From contig NW_026944384.1 of NCBI RefSeq assembly GCF_033439725.1, positions 5,890,001-5,954,000 on the forward strand: 64,000 bases of DNA, in the 5' to 3' direction. Both the position numbers and the translations under genes were made by a program. A model generated the notes under the pieces. It worked only from the letters and a program-made list of their open reading frames with translations. It was not told the origin of the DNA and did not search any database. Shown piece after piece: positions 21,686-33,500 of the stretch. Each line of letters begins with the position of its first letter. Positions within the stretch are counted from its first letter, which is position 1. Source of the DNA: Neurospora tetraspora (Eukaryota; Ascomycota; Sordariomycetes; Sordariales; Sordariaceae).

Positions 21686-22057
21686 TTGCACCAAATGAAA
21701 TTCTGGTAGGTCTTTTTCTACTAATACACCTCAGTTTCATCGCTGCCTCGATCTTCTGCAATTCCAACCGACTTTATTCAGTGTTATAGAAGACGTCATG
21801 TTCTAGAATCTCGACAAAGTGTCGCGCTAAGGCGAAGGCTAAAAATTAGTATATAGTAGATTAATCTTAAGACTTATACTTATAGCTGGCTCTTGGCCTT
21901 ACTTGCAGCTAGTTTGGCGATCTTCGGGCCGGCCGGCTGCGGAAACACTAGGGACAAAGGATTAGTATGCCAAGATCTTTCGGGAAGGAGTTTTTGTATG
22001 GCAACTACGGGACCCTCGATCTGAATTCTCAGAGCGGGGATGGAGAGGGTAAGGGGG
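21686..22057 (+). mobile_element. Internal remnant of a deleted LTR element
   Basis: This 372 bp between two family-B LTRs in the same orientation has no coding sequence. It ends in a purine-rich run, GGGGATGGAGAGGG then TAAGGGGG, directly against the right LTR, which is where the polypurine tract of a retrotransposon lies. The whole (21293-22471, 1.18 kb) is best read as an internally deleted, non-autonomous LTR element. Confidence 0.6.
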
Positions 22058-22471
22058 TGTTACGAACTTAAGAGACAAAGGGGCGGCCCAAGCCCTTGGG
22101 ACCCGACAAGCCCCGCCTGTAGATAGACAGTGTAATCCTCGGAGCCAAGGTTGGCGCAGAAGGGCACAAAGGGGCTCACCGATGCGAGTGGCTCACGGTG
22201 AGCCAGTGCTCACGGTGAGCCACGACTCCCAGTGAGCCAACATCACGATACGTACTCAAGGCGGAAGAACAATGAGGGTCCCGCAGGAGTATAAAGGGGC
22301 GACTGGAGAACTCAGATTGTCAGATAGTTCGACAGTTGCCAATTGATCATTATCACCGAGACTAGTATTACGAACATACTTGTTGTGAACCTTTTGGCTT
22401 CACCGAACGACTCTGATAGTTTACTACCTTCAGCTATCTCATTTAGGCAGATCAGACTGCCGTTCGTCACA
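22058..22471 (+). mobile_element. LTR, family B (right LTR)
   Basis: TGTTACGAAC ... GTTCGTCACA, 414 bp, TATAAAGG at about 22290. The U3 contains four to five copies of a CTCACGGTGAGCC-type palindrome. Its right end abuts the RNase H region of the LINE that follows, so the insertion or a later deletion removed the LINE 3' end. No target duplication matches the left end of the pair. Confidence 0.75.
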
Positions 22472-25400
22472 CATAGAGCCGTCGGTGTAAACGACGATAT
22501 CCGAGGGATCTAGCCAGAGAAGCCATTCTTTGAAATCCTTGGCAGCCCTATCCTTAGACGTGGGCGCTGGATCCTTGTGAGTGTCTCCGTTATAAACGGG
22601 CGGCTGTAGAATCGGCCGCGGGAAAGACAAGGCGAATTGGGCAGCCGTCTGTAGCGTTGTAGGGCGGCGAGGCAGGCCGTGCGGCGTGACTCGAGATTCC
22701 GAAAGACGCAGGACAAGCGGGTGGGCGGGATCTAAGGCGAGGAGGCGTACGGCGTGCCGCCGGCGGACCGCTTCTAGAAGAAGGGGGGCGGAGGGCAGGC
22801 TAGCTTCGCGGTAGAGAATAGCAAGGCGGGCCGTTCTCCACACCGGTAAGCTGGCGCGGATGGCAATGTTAACCGCCGTCTGGACTTTACGGACGTGGTC
22901 CGCCAGTCCGTTGTTAACAAGCGGGAAATCCCCTTGTTTGCGGTGAAGGGCGTGCTTCTTATGGCCTGGCCACCAAATTTCAGAGCCAAAGAGGGCCTTT
23001 AGCAGGACGACGGCCTTCATAGCCTTCACCATGGAGCCTCAATGTGGTGCTTCCAGTTCAGCTTGCTATGAAGCCAAATCCCCAGCCAACGCATTGCCGG
23101 CTGTGTAGACACCTCGACTCCTCCGTGCGTAATAGTCGGGAAAGGCGCGGTTAGTCTTTTCCTGGAGAAAAACTGAATTTCTGTCTTATCCGGGGAAAAA
23201 TCGACAGCGTTGTCTACTCCCCATCGGACCATGGCGTCCAACTCTCGTTGGGCCTTCCCTGCAACCTCCTCGTTCGAAGAGCCAGTAATAAGGACTGTAC
23301 AGTCGTCTGCATATCCAAAATGCTACGCTTCGCTCTCCCCGAGGCGATGTACTGGCTCTGTGTAGAGCAGGTAGATGATTGGCGAAGCTGGTGAGCCCTG
23401 GGGGAGCCCGCATCTAAGGCGACGCATAGGAGTAGTCACCCCTGGGTATCGAACGTAGGCCATGCGGTCCGTCATAAAAGACTCAACCCAGCGGACCACG
23501 CAGTCTGGCTACCCTTGCTCCCGCAAACGTAAGACTAGCCTATTCACTAGGACGGCATCAAAGGCACCTTTAACATCCACAGCTACTAGTGCAGCAACGA
23601 GTCCCTTATCGAGTATAGCTTCGATATCGTGAACCAAAGCTTCCACAATGTCGACAGCCGAACGCCTTGGGAGGGCACCAGCCTGCTGGGGATTTAAGAC
23701 CCCGTTAGAAATAGCCGTCCAAGCGATCCGCCTACCAATAAGGCGTTCAATGCCTTTCATAAGGCAAGATAGGAGTGAGACGGGCCGCCATCCCTTGGCC
23801 GTTGTTTGGTCTTTCCCAGGTTTCGGTATCATAACCACTTCCGCCTGTCGGAAGACTTGGGGGTAGTAGCCGGTAGCGACGCAGCCTTGATAGAGCTGCT
23901 GGACAGAGTCTTTAATAGATTCCCAGGATGCCTTCAACATACGGACCGTAATGCCGTCGGCGCCAGGGGACGTATTGCCAGTACCGCAAAGGGTTTTGTA
24001 GACTTCGTCCGCGTAGACGACGGACGACCAGGGTAGGCGACGGCGTGGTACCGTAGGTGTCCAGCCGGTTTCGAGGTCTTCGTCTTCGCTATTCCTTTCT
24101 AGCAGGGCCGTACGGAGGGCCTCCGCCTTGGCCTCTAGCTCAATAACGGTCTGCCCGTTGATGACTAGCGGGGGGCCTCCATTCGGTCGCGGGGCTTGTG
24201 CCACGCCACGATCCGATAAATATCCTTGTCGTTTTGCGCTTTAGTAATAAGGTTGTCGAAAAACAACTGCTTTGCTTCTCTGACTACCCTCTTATACTCC
24301 TATCGAAGCGCTTCTACCCGTTGGGGGATGGGATTCGGGTTGTTGTGCCGATAGTTGCGGAATATTCTAGATGCCTGCGCACACGTCTTATTCCACCACT
24401 TTGCGTTCCTCTCAGGTCTCGAGGGCCTGCAAGAGATTTGGAGGGCCTCTGTAAGAACGTTACAGAGGGCCTCAGCGAGTTCGTCAAGCCTCTCCGGGGC
24501 TTCTTCGCCTGCGGGAAGGAGCGGAACCAAACCCATAAGAAAAGAGACGTTTTCAGCATAAAGCTTAATAGCCTCTAGGTCTTCCCGAAGGACTAGCCGA
24601 CGGCGGGGAGGCTTTACCAGCTGGGTAGGGATGTCCGTGATACAAACCTGGTGATCAGAACCGCAGTCCAATTCCGGAGCGACCCTTGTTGAGCAAAGGG
24701 GAATATTCGAAAGGGTGAGGTCGATAGTATTGCCACGATTATATGAGTAGGAATGCTGGGCACCGTTAGTAAATCGAGGTCGTGCTCTACAACGTAGTTA
24801 ACAATACGCGTGGCGCATTCTGACGTCTCTGCGCCAGGTTGCCAGGTGTGGTGTTTAGCATTGAAGTCGCCAGCGAGGAGTGTCCTTGCTGTTGGTTGCC
24901 AATTCTGAAGAGTTTCAAGGGCGGAAACGTCGTCGGATCGTCGATAGATATTAATGAAGGTGATTCCTTGCGTCTTTACCCATAGAAGATCCCTTGTAGA
25001 CCCGAGAGTAAACCCCCCGGCTGCCATATCCTTACGAACGTAGGTGGCTACGCGTGGGTGGGTGGCTGCTTCCTCTGTCCAAGTGTGAATTGGGGTATAG
25101 AGGGCGTAGAGAGGGTGTCCGGGGATACCAAAACGGGCATCGTAGAACTACGCGCGTGGTTCCTGGATTATAATTACATCCGCTCCAATTTCACTAGCGA
25201 TTTGTAGGGCAATCTCGTGTGTATCTCGTATTCGTACTACGTTGGCTTGAAAGACACGCAACCTAGACTTATCTAGATTGTTCAAGCCGTCACGAGAGGG
25301 GGTCGGGTATCTATTCATAGGCCAGCGGCCCTCTTAGAGGGCGTTTTGTGGCGGCTGGAGCGGCGGACCGCAAAGTCAGAGGACGAATGGTCGCTAAGCT

Positions 25401-25735
25401 GGACCTCTATCATATCCTCATCAGCTCTATCAGCCTCATCTACTGGGGGCTGAGTTTGGGTAGGGCTGTCGGAGTCCTCAGGGCCGGAGGGGGCAGAATT
25501 GTAGCTGGGCAGCTCACCGGAAGACGTGGCGGAATCTTCCTGGCTGTCCGGGGGGGGGGGGGGGCGGTCGTATTTCCTAGTGAAAAGAATGCCTCCGTCG
25601 CCAAGACTTTTTGTTGCAGGAGGAAGATGGACATCTTGCGGCAGCACGTCGCTAGGGGCGTGCAGGAAGTCATTCTGAGGCTCTTCAGAAACGACGCGTC
25701 GCGCTCTCAGTGAGCGCAAGACTTCCCACTGGGAT
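22472..25735 (-). mobile_element. Dead non-LTR retrotransposon (LINE, Tad-like)
   Basis: The minus strand carries, in order, an ORF1 remnant (25719-25315, acidic/Pro-rich), an APE-type endonuclease (RVFQANVVRIRDTHEIALQI; QEPRA; LLAGDFNAKHHTWQPG), a reverse transcriptase (SPGADGITVRMLK; GWRPVSLLSC; VAVDVKGAFDAV; FGYADDCTVLITG with the YADD active site) and the beginning of RNase H (VVYTDGSM). It ends abruptly at the family-B LTR. In-frame TAG codons at 23509-23511, 23323-23325 and 25148-25150 and a frameshift near 24765 break ORF2. A fungal LINE with this EN-RT-RNase H order belongs to the Tad/I lineage. It lies beside, and probably inserted into, the HET gene that follows. Confidence 0.88.
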
Positions 25736-25989
25736 CCAAGCGTGTTGTTCGTCTTTGTTTATCTTCAGGTTATCGCGCTTAGAATCCGCTTGGCCCTCGT
25801 CATCTCATTGTTTCGTTGAGTCGTTGAGCGTTGTCGCGTCGCCGCATCGCCTCGTCGTTGTATCACGCCATTGTGCTACCTCGTCGGGTCGGGTCATCGC
25901 GTTTCGTCCACGCCACTTTAAACGTAGCAATTACCGCGCAGCGGGACGCCTCAGTGTCTCTGTTCAGACGACGGTTTCACGGACAGGGG

Positions 25990-27084
25990 TTTCGGGATCT
26001 GAAACTTTCTGTTACGGGGAGGAGCACGAGTTTGACGGCGCCGATGGATACGGTTGAGATTGGGACGTTGCCTCTGCCTTTGGAAGAAGGGGGTGGGGAA
26101 GGGATATAGATACCGGTGTATGCGCGGATTGGACACGACAGGAGTCATGAGACGTTATTTGGGGAGGTGGAGTATTTTCGCACACTAAAGGAGCCGATTT
26201 TGAGTAGGGCGTGGGTGTTTCAGGAGCGATTGTTGAGTAGGAGGACCCTGCATTTTGGGAGTAGCGAGGTGTTGTGGGAGTGTAGGAGTGGGTGTTTTTG
26301 TGAGTGTGGGGGGATTGAGAGGGCATATATGTTGAGTGTGCGGAATTTGAATAATAACGCTACTGCTAGTTGGGGGGCACAGGGGACGGGGAGTGGTAAC
26401 GGCAGAGGTGGAGGGGATGTTGAGATTAGTTCGGGACTGTTGAGTCCGCAGCTGCCGCTGTCGAGGTCGTCGACTTTTGAGCCGGGGTCGTCTTTGACGT
26501 CTGGGACTATACCCAAGAAGGTGTTGTTTTCTAATCTTACTTCTGGTTCACGCCGGGCACAGATGATGAAGGATAGCCGGCTTCTGCACGACTTTTTCCT
26601 GCGTTGTGTGGAAGAGTACTCCTTCCTTTCTCTAACCAAGGAACTCGACCGCTCTTTTGCGTTAGCCGGCATCGCGAAACGAATTCGCTCCCTCCTCTTC
26701 CCTTCTGATCGGTACCCTCGCCGGTTTATAGCTCCGCGACTTGCCGAGAGCGCTGCTGTGGCAACCCTACCGCCATGAGAAAGTGTGTCGAGCGGGTAGT
26801 AACATCCCTACTTGGTTATAGATGTTACGGTCATGCTATCCGGTGAACCCAGCGGCATACGAAAAGGGAAAATGGAACCCGGCGGCGAGTAAATGTTCAG
26901 TACGGTATAAGCACATGATACGCTCGGGGTACGAATTCGAGCTCGATGAGCGACTGGTAGTGGATTCCGATCCGGCGAAAACATGGTGTGAATACGAAGG
27001 AGATAACGAGTTTGGCAAGTTGAAGGGCGGGCAAGTTACGTTGAGAGCGGCATATAGGTGGGGAGTAGTGTGGACTAGGGGTAT
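25990..27084 (+). pseudogene. HET-domain gene, C-terminal relic
   Basis: The + strand frame at 26116-26778 reads VYARIGHDRSHETLFGE and ILSRAWVFQERLLSRRTLHF, then VLWEC: the back half of a fungal HET domain (SRAWxxQExLLSxRxLxF). A later frame (26822-27080) holds a HET-protein tail, YELDERLVV-like sequence followed by TWCEYEGDNEFG. The segment before 26110 is in the same frame but separated by TAG 26107-26109. The N-terminal HET motifs are missing, replaced on the left by the LINE, and the 3' end is cut by an LTR at 27085. It is a non-functional allorecognition-type gene. Confidence 0.8.
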
Positions 27085-27533
27085 TGTTACAAACCAACCC
27101 CTCGGACCAATAGATAGCCACACTTAGATAAGGACCAACAGGAGCAAGGGTCACGTGGAATGAGACAACTCGGCGAACGGCTCATGGTAATGAGCCGCTA
27201 GCCGGGATAGCTCACGGACGGATGAGCCGCCGGCCGGACCAGCTCACGACCAAGTGAGCCAGTGGCCGGAAGGACTCACGGCCGGGTGAGCCGGGCCTGA
27301 CACGGGCTCACGATGCCGTGAGCCTATGGACGGAACGACTCACAATGACAGACTATAAAGGACGACTGGAGAACGCAGATCGTCAGATAGTTCGACAGTA
27401 GTCAATTGATCATTATCACCGAGACTAGTATTACGAACATACTTGTTGTGAACCTTTTGGCTTCACCGAACGACACTGATAGTTCTTACCTTCAGCTATC
27501 TTATTTAGGCAGATCAGACTGCCGTTCGTCACA
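27085..27533 (+). mobile_element. Solo LTR, family B
   Basis: TGTTACAAAC ... GTTCGTCACA, 449 bp, with the same R/U5 as the copies at 21293 and 22058 (TATAAAGGACGACTGGAGAA onward). Its U3 is longer because it holds the most GGCTCAC...GTGAGCC units (at least six) of the three copies. It truncates the HET relic on its left. No 5 bp target duplication is visible. Confidence 0.75.
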
Positions 27534-28020
27534 AAGGATCATGGTTTGATGATCTATACGACAAATTAATCACGATGGAAGGGCATGTATGAGGAACTAG
27601 GCAGATGAAACCTGTCGTCTGTTACTCTAGCAATGTCAAGGAACGCTAATACTACACGCGAAGCCCAAAGTGTCACGGCGGCTAAAAACCACTACACTAT
27701 TAGGCCCGTGTTTCCACAAAAGGATACAAGTAACCGAAGCTGGAAGATTCGGTACTCAAGTGGTCTTATATAGTTGTTTCGAACCGCACGTAGTTCCGTA
27801 TCGCGTCGGCCGTCACACAAAGGCCAATCCGCGTATCACAACTTCAAACTATGATATTTGCTCAGACGATTTCAAATAAAAAGTCACCTTAACATGATGA
27901 ATACCAGCGGCGTTTATTATTGCCGGTAGGGCCGACATTGCAGGTTTGCCAAGCCCCTAATATCTGACCCAGACCAGTTCGATTTTAACACTTAAGCATT
28001 TGAGTCTAAAATAACATCCG
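27534..28020. other. Intergenic, nothing recognised
   Basis: No gene or repeat is supported between the two LTRs. Confidence 0.4.
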
Positions 28021-28286
28021 TGTGACGGCTGGGACCGTCAAGGGTCTTTCACGTGCACAGATCCCATTGAGGGTGGCTTCCATTCACGGGTTTGTTTCAG
28101 ATGGTTCAGGTTCAGGGCTTGGCCTGGCTCCCTCCCAGAGTTCAGGGTATAAAACCCAGTCCTCCCCACTGAGCCTTCCCTTTTGGAAGTTTCCTTCCTT
28201 CTTCAACTTATTGTCTTCAGTCCAAGTTAGCCATTAGGGTAGTACAGTCTTTGCACATCGTACCCATCCCTGGTTACGCCGTGACA
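28021..28286 (+). mobile_element. Probable solo LTR, family C
   Basis: Begins TGTGACGGC and ends GCCGTGACA, an inverted TG...CA pair, with a TATAAAACC box in the middle (about 28148). The 266 bp size and layout fit a small LTR. There is no matching 5 bp duplication. The same CGGCGTGACAC end recurs at about 28836-28845, so a larger damaged element may run to there. Confidence 0.5.
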
Positions 28287-28482
28287 CTTACCAATTCGGC
28301 CTCTTCTCTTTTAAATTTATTGTAGGTATAGTCCTAGAGTTGTACGGGTAAGCTGGTAGTAGTATCGTCTATACTAGCGGACGTCTCTATATTAATAAGA
28401 TTAGTAGCCGGAGTAGTTGGGGGCCGTAGGGTAGACGTTGTGACGGTGCCGGTCCGGCCATGACCAGAAAGGGCGTCGAAAT

Positions 28483-28560
28483 GAACGGAATGCAGGTGAA
28501 TGGAATGCAGGTGAATGGAATGCAGGAGAATGGAATGCGGGTGAAGGGATTAGAGGACAG
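28483..28560. repeat. 15 bp minisatellite
   Basis: About five near-perfect tandem units of GAATGGAATGCAGGT, with single-base variants, inside noncoding DNA. Confidence 0.85.
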
Positions 28561-30278
28561 CGACCAGAGTATTTATTCGGGTCTACACGCATGTATCTAG
28601 TTCTCTTCCTCTTTTCTCCTCCTCACCTTAAATCTTCTGTCATAGATGGTATCTTAGCTTTGCCTTCGACTTATCCATACTAGCGCCCTTGCAGATTACT
28701 TAGTAGGGAGATATAATCTAAGGATAAAAAAGACCGTTTAGGACTACGTACAGTAAGGAAGAGGAGGAAGAGGAGGCAGGGGAGGAATGGGAGGAATGGG
28801 ATTATTTAGATTTTACTAATGCCTAAGAGAGGAACGGCGTGACACTCGGGTCGACGTCTTGGCTGGATTTGTTTTATTTAGATCTCTGAGAGAAAGCAGG
28901 CTTGGCCTACCGAACATGCCCTCTTTCAGAAAGATACGGTGGAAGAGTTATGGATGAACGAGGGGGAGGTGTCAAAGGAGTCGAACAAGGAGGGAGGTGC
29001 ATATGTTTCTTCTTCAAACGAAGCCAGTTCCGAGCTTGACGACAATGAGGCATCACACAGTGGTAAAAACAACAACCACGAACACAGGCAACCAGTCCCG
29101 GATCCCAAAGAGACGCAACGAATCTGAGGTCGACGTTGTGGTACCATCAAGCATCAACCCCTGACACCAATGAGCCGGCTCTGGCCTGTTCGGAGCCTGC
29201 CTGACGGGAAATCGCCTAACCAACAAGAGGATATGGGAAACCAGGGGCATCCAGAGCCTGTGACAATTCACGCCGGGCAACGGGACGATCACCGCAGGCC
29301 TGAGGTGCTGGGTTTGGTTTTTACCCTGCCCTAGAATAGGGCGTGAGAGAGGTGTCGTGGTCGTCAGGACTTGGAGCGTTTTCTGCCTCTTTCGCGTCGG
29401 GTTATGGGTTTGGGGACTGCATCGAGCTTTGACGGGTATTGGGGCGGTATTGTCCTGAGATTTGTTAGATGTTACATTTACATCGACTGCGCTTTAGTAT
29501 TGCTTCCGGATTTTTACAGCAATCTTTTTGGTGCTGGTGGCCAATTCGGATAATAGGAAATCTGCATTCTGGTTTTGCTTGGAAAGCTGGTTGAGTTGGA
29601 TAGGGAGGTACACTTTGAACTGTTAATAACGGAAAGAGGCACACAAAGATGACATCGGAAAGTCAAGGGATTACACAGGTCAGATACACGGAGCTCTTAT
29701 TCAAGTAAATATGCATATATGGACAGCACTCAGTTAGTTGTTTGCGCAATACCTGTTCTGTTAGTCATTTCTTGCATTCATAGATACTAGAGTTGGAGTT
29801 GAATACGGCATAAAGTTTTTGTTTTATCCCGTCTCTCGAGTGCACAGAATGTGAGATGAATGGTGAGAATCAAGGCAGCAGTGTTGGAGATAGGATAGTG
29901 GCCGAAAAAAGGGTGAAAGGACCGCACAGCGTCCGATCGCTTTGGTTTCCGATAGGTCAAGCATAAAGTTGACCTTCGTTTGAGGTGGTATCTCAATTTC
30001 CTGGTGATGTCTTTGATGTGAATGGGTTGATGAGGGATGTTGAAGACGTGCAAAGGAGATTGCAAACGGAGAGGAAGGTTCAATGCACACATGTTCCCGG
30101 AATACACGGACCAGAGGATGATTGATCTGATGTGAGGTCGAACTGGGCGCAAGCGAGGAGGTCAATTGAAGGGACGGGCGGTACAAGGGAACATCGAGAT
30201 CGAAGCATAATTGGGAAAGAGTAGGGGTGCGCACTGCAAGGGGCGACGAGAGGGCCGGGAGGGGTCTTTCGTCGTCAG

Positions 30279-30339
30279 CCTGCTCGCCTGCTCGCCTGCT
30301 TTGCCTGCTTTGCCTGCTTTGCCTGCTTTGCCTGCTCGA
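30279..30339. repeat. 9 bp tandem repeat
   Basis: Units of CCTGCTCG(C) then CCTGCTTTG repeated about seven times. It is open in several frames, but no gene is supported. Confidence 0.85.
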
Positions 30340-31088
30340 CCTGGGAAAGGTTCATGACGCGGGGGCTGTTGCTCCTGCCACGTTTTATGTCGTGTTCCTA
30401 GGTAGGAGCGTGATCGAGGCGGGCTCTCCTGCTGCCTGCTGACCGGGTTAAGCCGCAAAGAAGGAACCGTTATCACCTCAGGATGCCGCAACCATTAGCG
30501 CCCACCATACCTTTCTTGTGACGGAATCCGTAACATCCAATCGATTTCTGACCTGATATTGGTGGATGTGGTGATGGGAATAGGCACATAGGTAGGTAAC
30601 GACTACTCACTTAGGTAGGTGCGGGTACGTCCAATGTGTGTGAACGGAAAGGGCATATGGAGTTTACTAGCGTAGCCTTGGGCTTTCTCAAAGATGGAAA
30701 GAGCAGCACACGCCTTTCTAAGGAAAGCAAGCTGGACTGGAGGGTGCGATAACGCTGGAAATCTCTACGGCCAGAAGGAAGGTTCCACTCTTCCATTCCA
30801 ATGCTCTTTCAACCCAAACCCTTGACGATCGCAAAACCATTGTCACACCGCTGACCAATCTGGACCTGATTCAAACGCAAAGCAGCAACAAGTAAGTGCG
30901 TTCCTAGCTTCGAAAAAAAAGACAGTGTTAAACGACAGTACATGTAACAAATGAGCTGACAGCCTAAGGAGATTGCAGACAAACCCGATTCAGCATCCAA
31001 CACCAACGAAAGCCCACGCCCATGTTCCATCACCGCCTCTGGACTCAAACCTTCTCTAGCGGCCCAATCTCACGCCCAATCTGACCTC

Positions 31089-32912
31089 TTACTCCTCGTC
31101 CTCGATGATCAGAGGGCGCTGTCTTCTGTTGATCGAAGGCTTCAGGTCGCCAGACGATGCAAAAGGGGAACCGACGTTACGCTCCGGCACGGGAGTCGTT
31201 TCCTGCGAGCTTCTGCTGATTGATGGCGAAGACGAAGACCGACCACTATCACCGGCAATCGACATCCTTCCGAATGCAGTCGCCATATCATCCGAGTCAT
31301 CCATCGCCCCCCTCGTCGAGATGCTGTCCATGCTATCGGGAAAAGCCTGTGCTGCGAGGTGTGGGTTGTAAGAAGTCGAGCTTCCCGCTCCGATGTAGCT
31401 TGTTGGGCTCGAGTTGGAATCGTGGTGCTTCCTCTCGGCCACATGACCAGTAATCCACCTCTTAATCGTCTGCCTCAGTGTCTCCAACATCTTATTATGG
31501 ATATCCTGCCTTGTCCTTATTGCTTCAGCGACATTGACACCGTCTTCGTTATAGATATCCGGTGCGCGCCACGCATGGTAGATGTTCCCATGACCACCCC
31601 GGAATTCCACTCCGCTCGGATGACTATCAATATACAGCTTGCACAGCCGACAAGTGGGCTTGCTGCAACCAATATAGCGATCATAGTCTGCCTCACCGAA
31701 GAAGCGCAGTGTTACACCCTCGCGCTGTTCCTCAGTGAGAATTGAGTCCAACAGCAGCAATTCGGCATGCACGTACGGCCTAAACTTGCCCTTACTTCCT
31801 GTCCCGTATGCCTTGATTTTGTCTGTCATGGCCTTCTGCTGCTCTTCCGGGAGATTGGCATTGTATACTTCGGCCATTTTCATTTTCTCTGGAAACCGTT
31901 TCAAGATGCCGTCAACGGCACGACGGACGTTCGGGCAGCCAGATCGAACACTGGATGGGACAGCTACGACCTCGAAGTCTTCAAACAGCTCCCGGCGCCG
32001 ACGTCGCATGGAGATGAGCACCTTGACGGCAATGGTATAGGAGTGAAGACGGCCAAAGGCGTGCCGCAACTCGCTCCAGGGTGTCTTGTTAGCGGGGTCC
32101 CTGTCTGCTTGGGCCTTGTCGCGTATGAAGCCTTCGAAGAAGGAGTTGTGAAGCTGGCCTATGGTATCCAGGAGTTCCCGTGTTTGGCTTACGACTGCGA
32201 CAATGGTTAGTACCTGCACGTTTAATAGGGTACAAGAGCAAGTCACTGCTGTTTACTTACAGCTCTCCAGACTCGGCTCTTCTTCTTGTGCTGATGCGCA
32301 AAGCTTCTTAAGAGAATTGATATGACGAGCAGCTTCTCGAGCTGGATAAAAGAAGACGATTAGTTAGGACAAATTTGTTGGGAAATAGCAGTGGGCACCC
32401 TTACCTTCTGCAGTATCCCCCTTTTCACAGACCCCCGCACAGAAATCCGTTACTTGAAATAAATTATCGACGTACTTCTCGATGGCAGGTCGATTGAACG
32501 CCAGGATCCTTTCGAGAACCGTACCGAACACCCCGTTCAATTGGTCGTCAGCAGCGCTGCCCAAGAACCCAAGAATGTTGGCGATATAGGTCTTGACATC
32601 TTCAAGCTCCTCGCTAGTCCGCTGGTTGGATGCAAATCGATATTGAATCTGGCCAGGCTGCAGGACAGCGAATGCTGTAACAGTCTTGCCTTTCGAACCG
32701 TTGTCGCATATCTGGCCGAGCTTGTTGACGAAGCATCGAAAACTATCCCTCGAGGATCTCCCACTATCGGACTCGAGATCGGGCTCCTTGACGCTCTCCG
32801 CCTTGTACTTGACTTCCTTCAGGCAATAAAGGAAGAGAACGGCCTCGTAGAATCGGAGGTTGAGACCTGATTCCAGAGGTACGATGTTTGAGGGGAGGTC
32901 GTCAGTTGACAT
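31089..32912 (-). CDS. OTT_1508-type deaminase-like protein
   Basis: Three exons: 32912-32405, 32341-32261, 32194-31089. Donors are GTAAGG and GTAAGT, and a TACTAAC branch site sits just before the last acceptor; phases agree and give 564 aa. The start is ATG 32912 (MSTDDLPSNIV). The C-terminal half has the zinc site of the cytidine-deaminase superfamily: HAELLLLDSI near residue 340, then YIGCSKPTCRLCKLYI with the paired cysteines about 40 residues on, and the family-typical HGNIYHAWRAPD. This is the fungal OTT_1508 deaminase group (PF14441), of unknown substrate, often found in accessory regions. The N-terminal 200 residues are helical with no motif. The Ser-rich tail ends in acidic residues. 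No signal peptide is seen, so it is cytosolic or nuclear. The gene appears intact. Confidence 0.8.
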
Positions 32913-33500
32913 GTTGTCGATGCTTGGGAAGGATGGGTAAGGAAGATCCCAGGTAAGTGCAGTCACAAAGAAAGACTGAAGTGTTCTGGTGCGCTGTTGA
33001 TTTGAACTAGGTCGATACGGCGTGGTGTACGTCGTCGGAGTCGAAGAAGCCGCGCTCTTCGAAAGTTTTTATACGATGGACAACGTCAAAACCCTGGACC
33101 GAGTACTTCATCTCTAGCTCATTTTGCCAGAGGCATTCATCGTGAGGCCTACAGCATGGGCGCGACCGGTTTCGTCGAGATTCGATCGTGATCTCACCTT
33201 CGTGAGGCCCACCGCCGCGCAAAAGACGAGCTAAGAGCATGCCTCCACGCGCCGACGCAGCCTGCGTGATGGGATTGACAACAAACAACAAGGCTTTTAG
33301 CCCCTTGGAAGTCGGAAGAGGTCTATGCAAAGGTTAAAGGCCCTTTTGCCCAGTTCTTACGCAACAGCGCGAGTCCAAGGAGCTGTTTCGGTTGTTCGGA
33401 GACCTGGGTCGAATGGAGGCAGACAGGTCGTGCATTGGAGGCATGCCATTCTTTATCTACTTTTACGCCTCACCTCGACAATCGAAAGCCTATCATAGTT
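32913..33500. other. Intergenic, promoter region
   Basis: Upstream region of the deaminase-like gene and left flank of the HET-NACHT relic. An open minus-strand stretch (33007-33330) has no similarity I recognise. Confidence 0.4.

Larger units (their letters stand above)
28287..31088. other. Intergenic, with two minisatellites
   Basis: About 2.8 kb with no supported gene. It contains a 15 bp tandem array at 28483-28560, a purine-rich AGGAGG tract at 28755-28800, and a 9 bp array at 30279-30339. The last few hundred bases (30800-31088) are the 3' flank of the deaminase-like gene. Confidence 0.4.

Noticed and set aside
28483-30339. Short regular repeats as a CRISPR array
   Set aside because: The units are contiguous tandem repeats without unique spacers, and the DNA is fungal.
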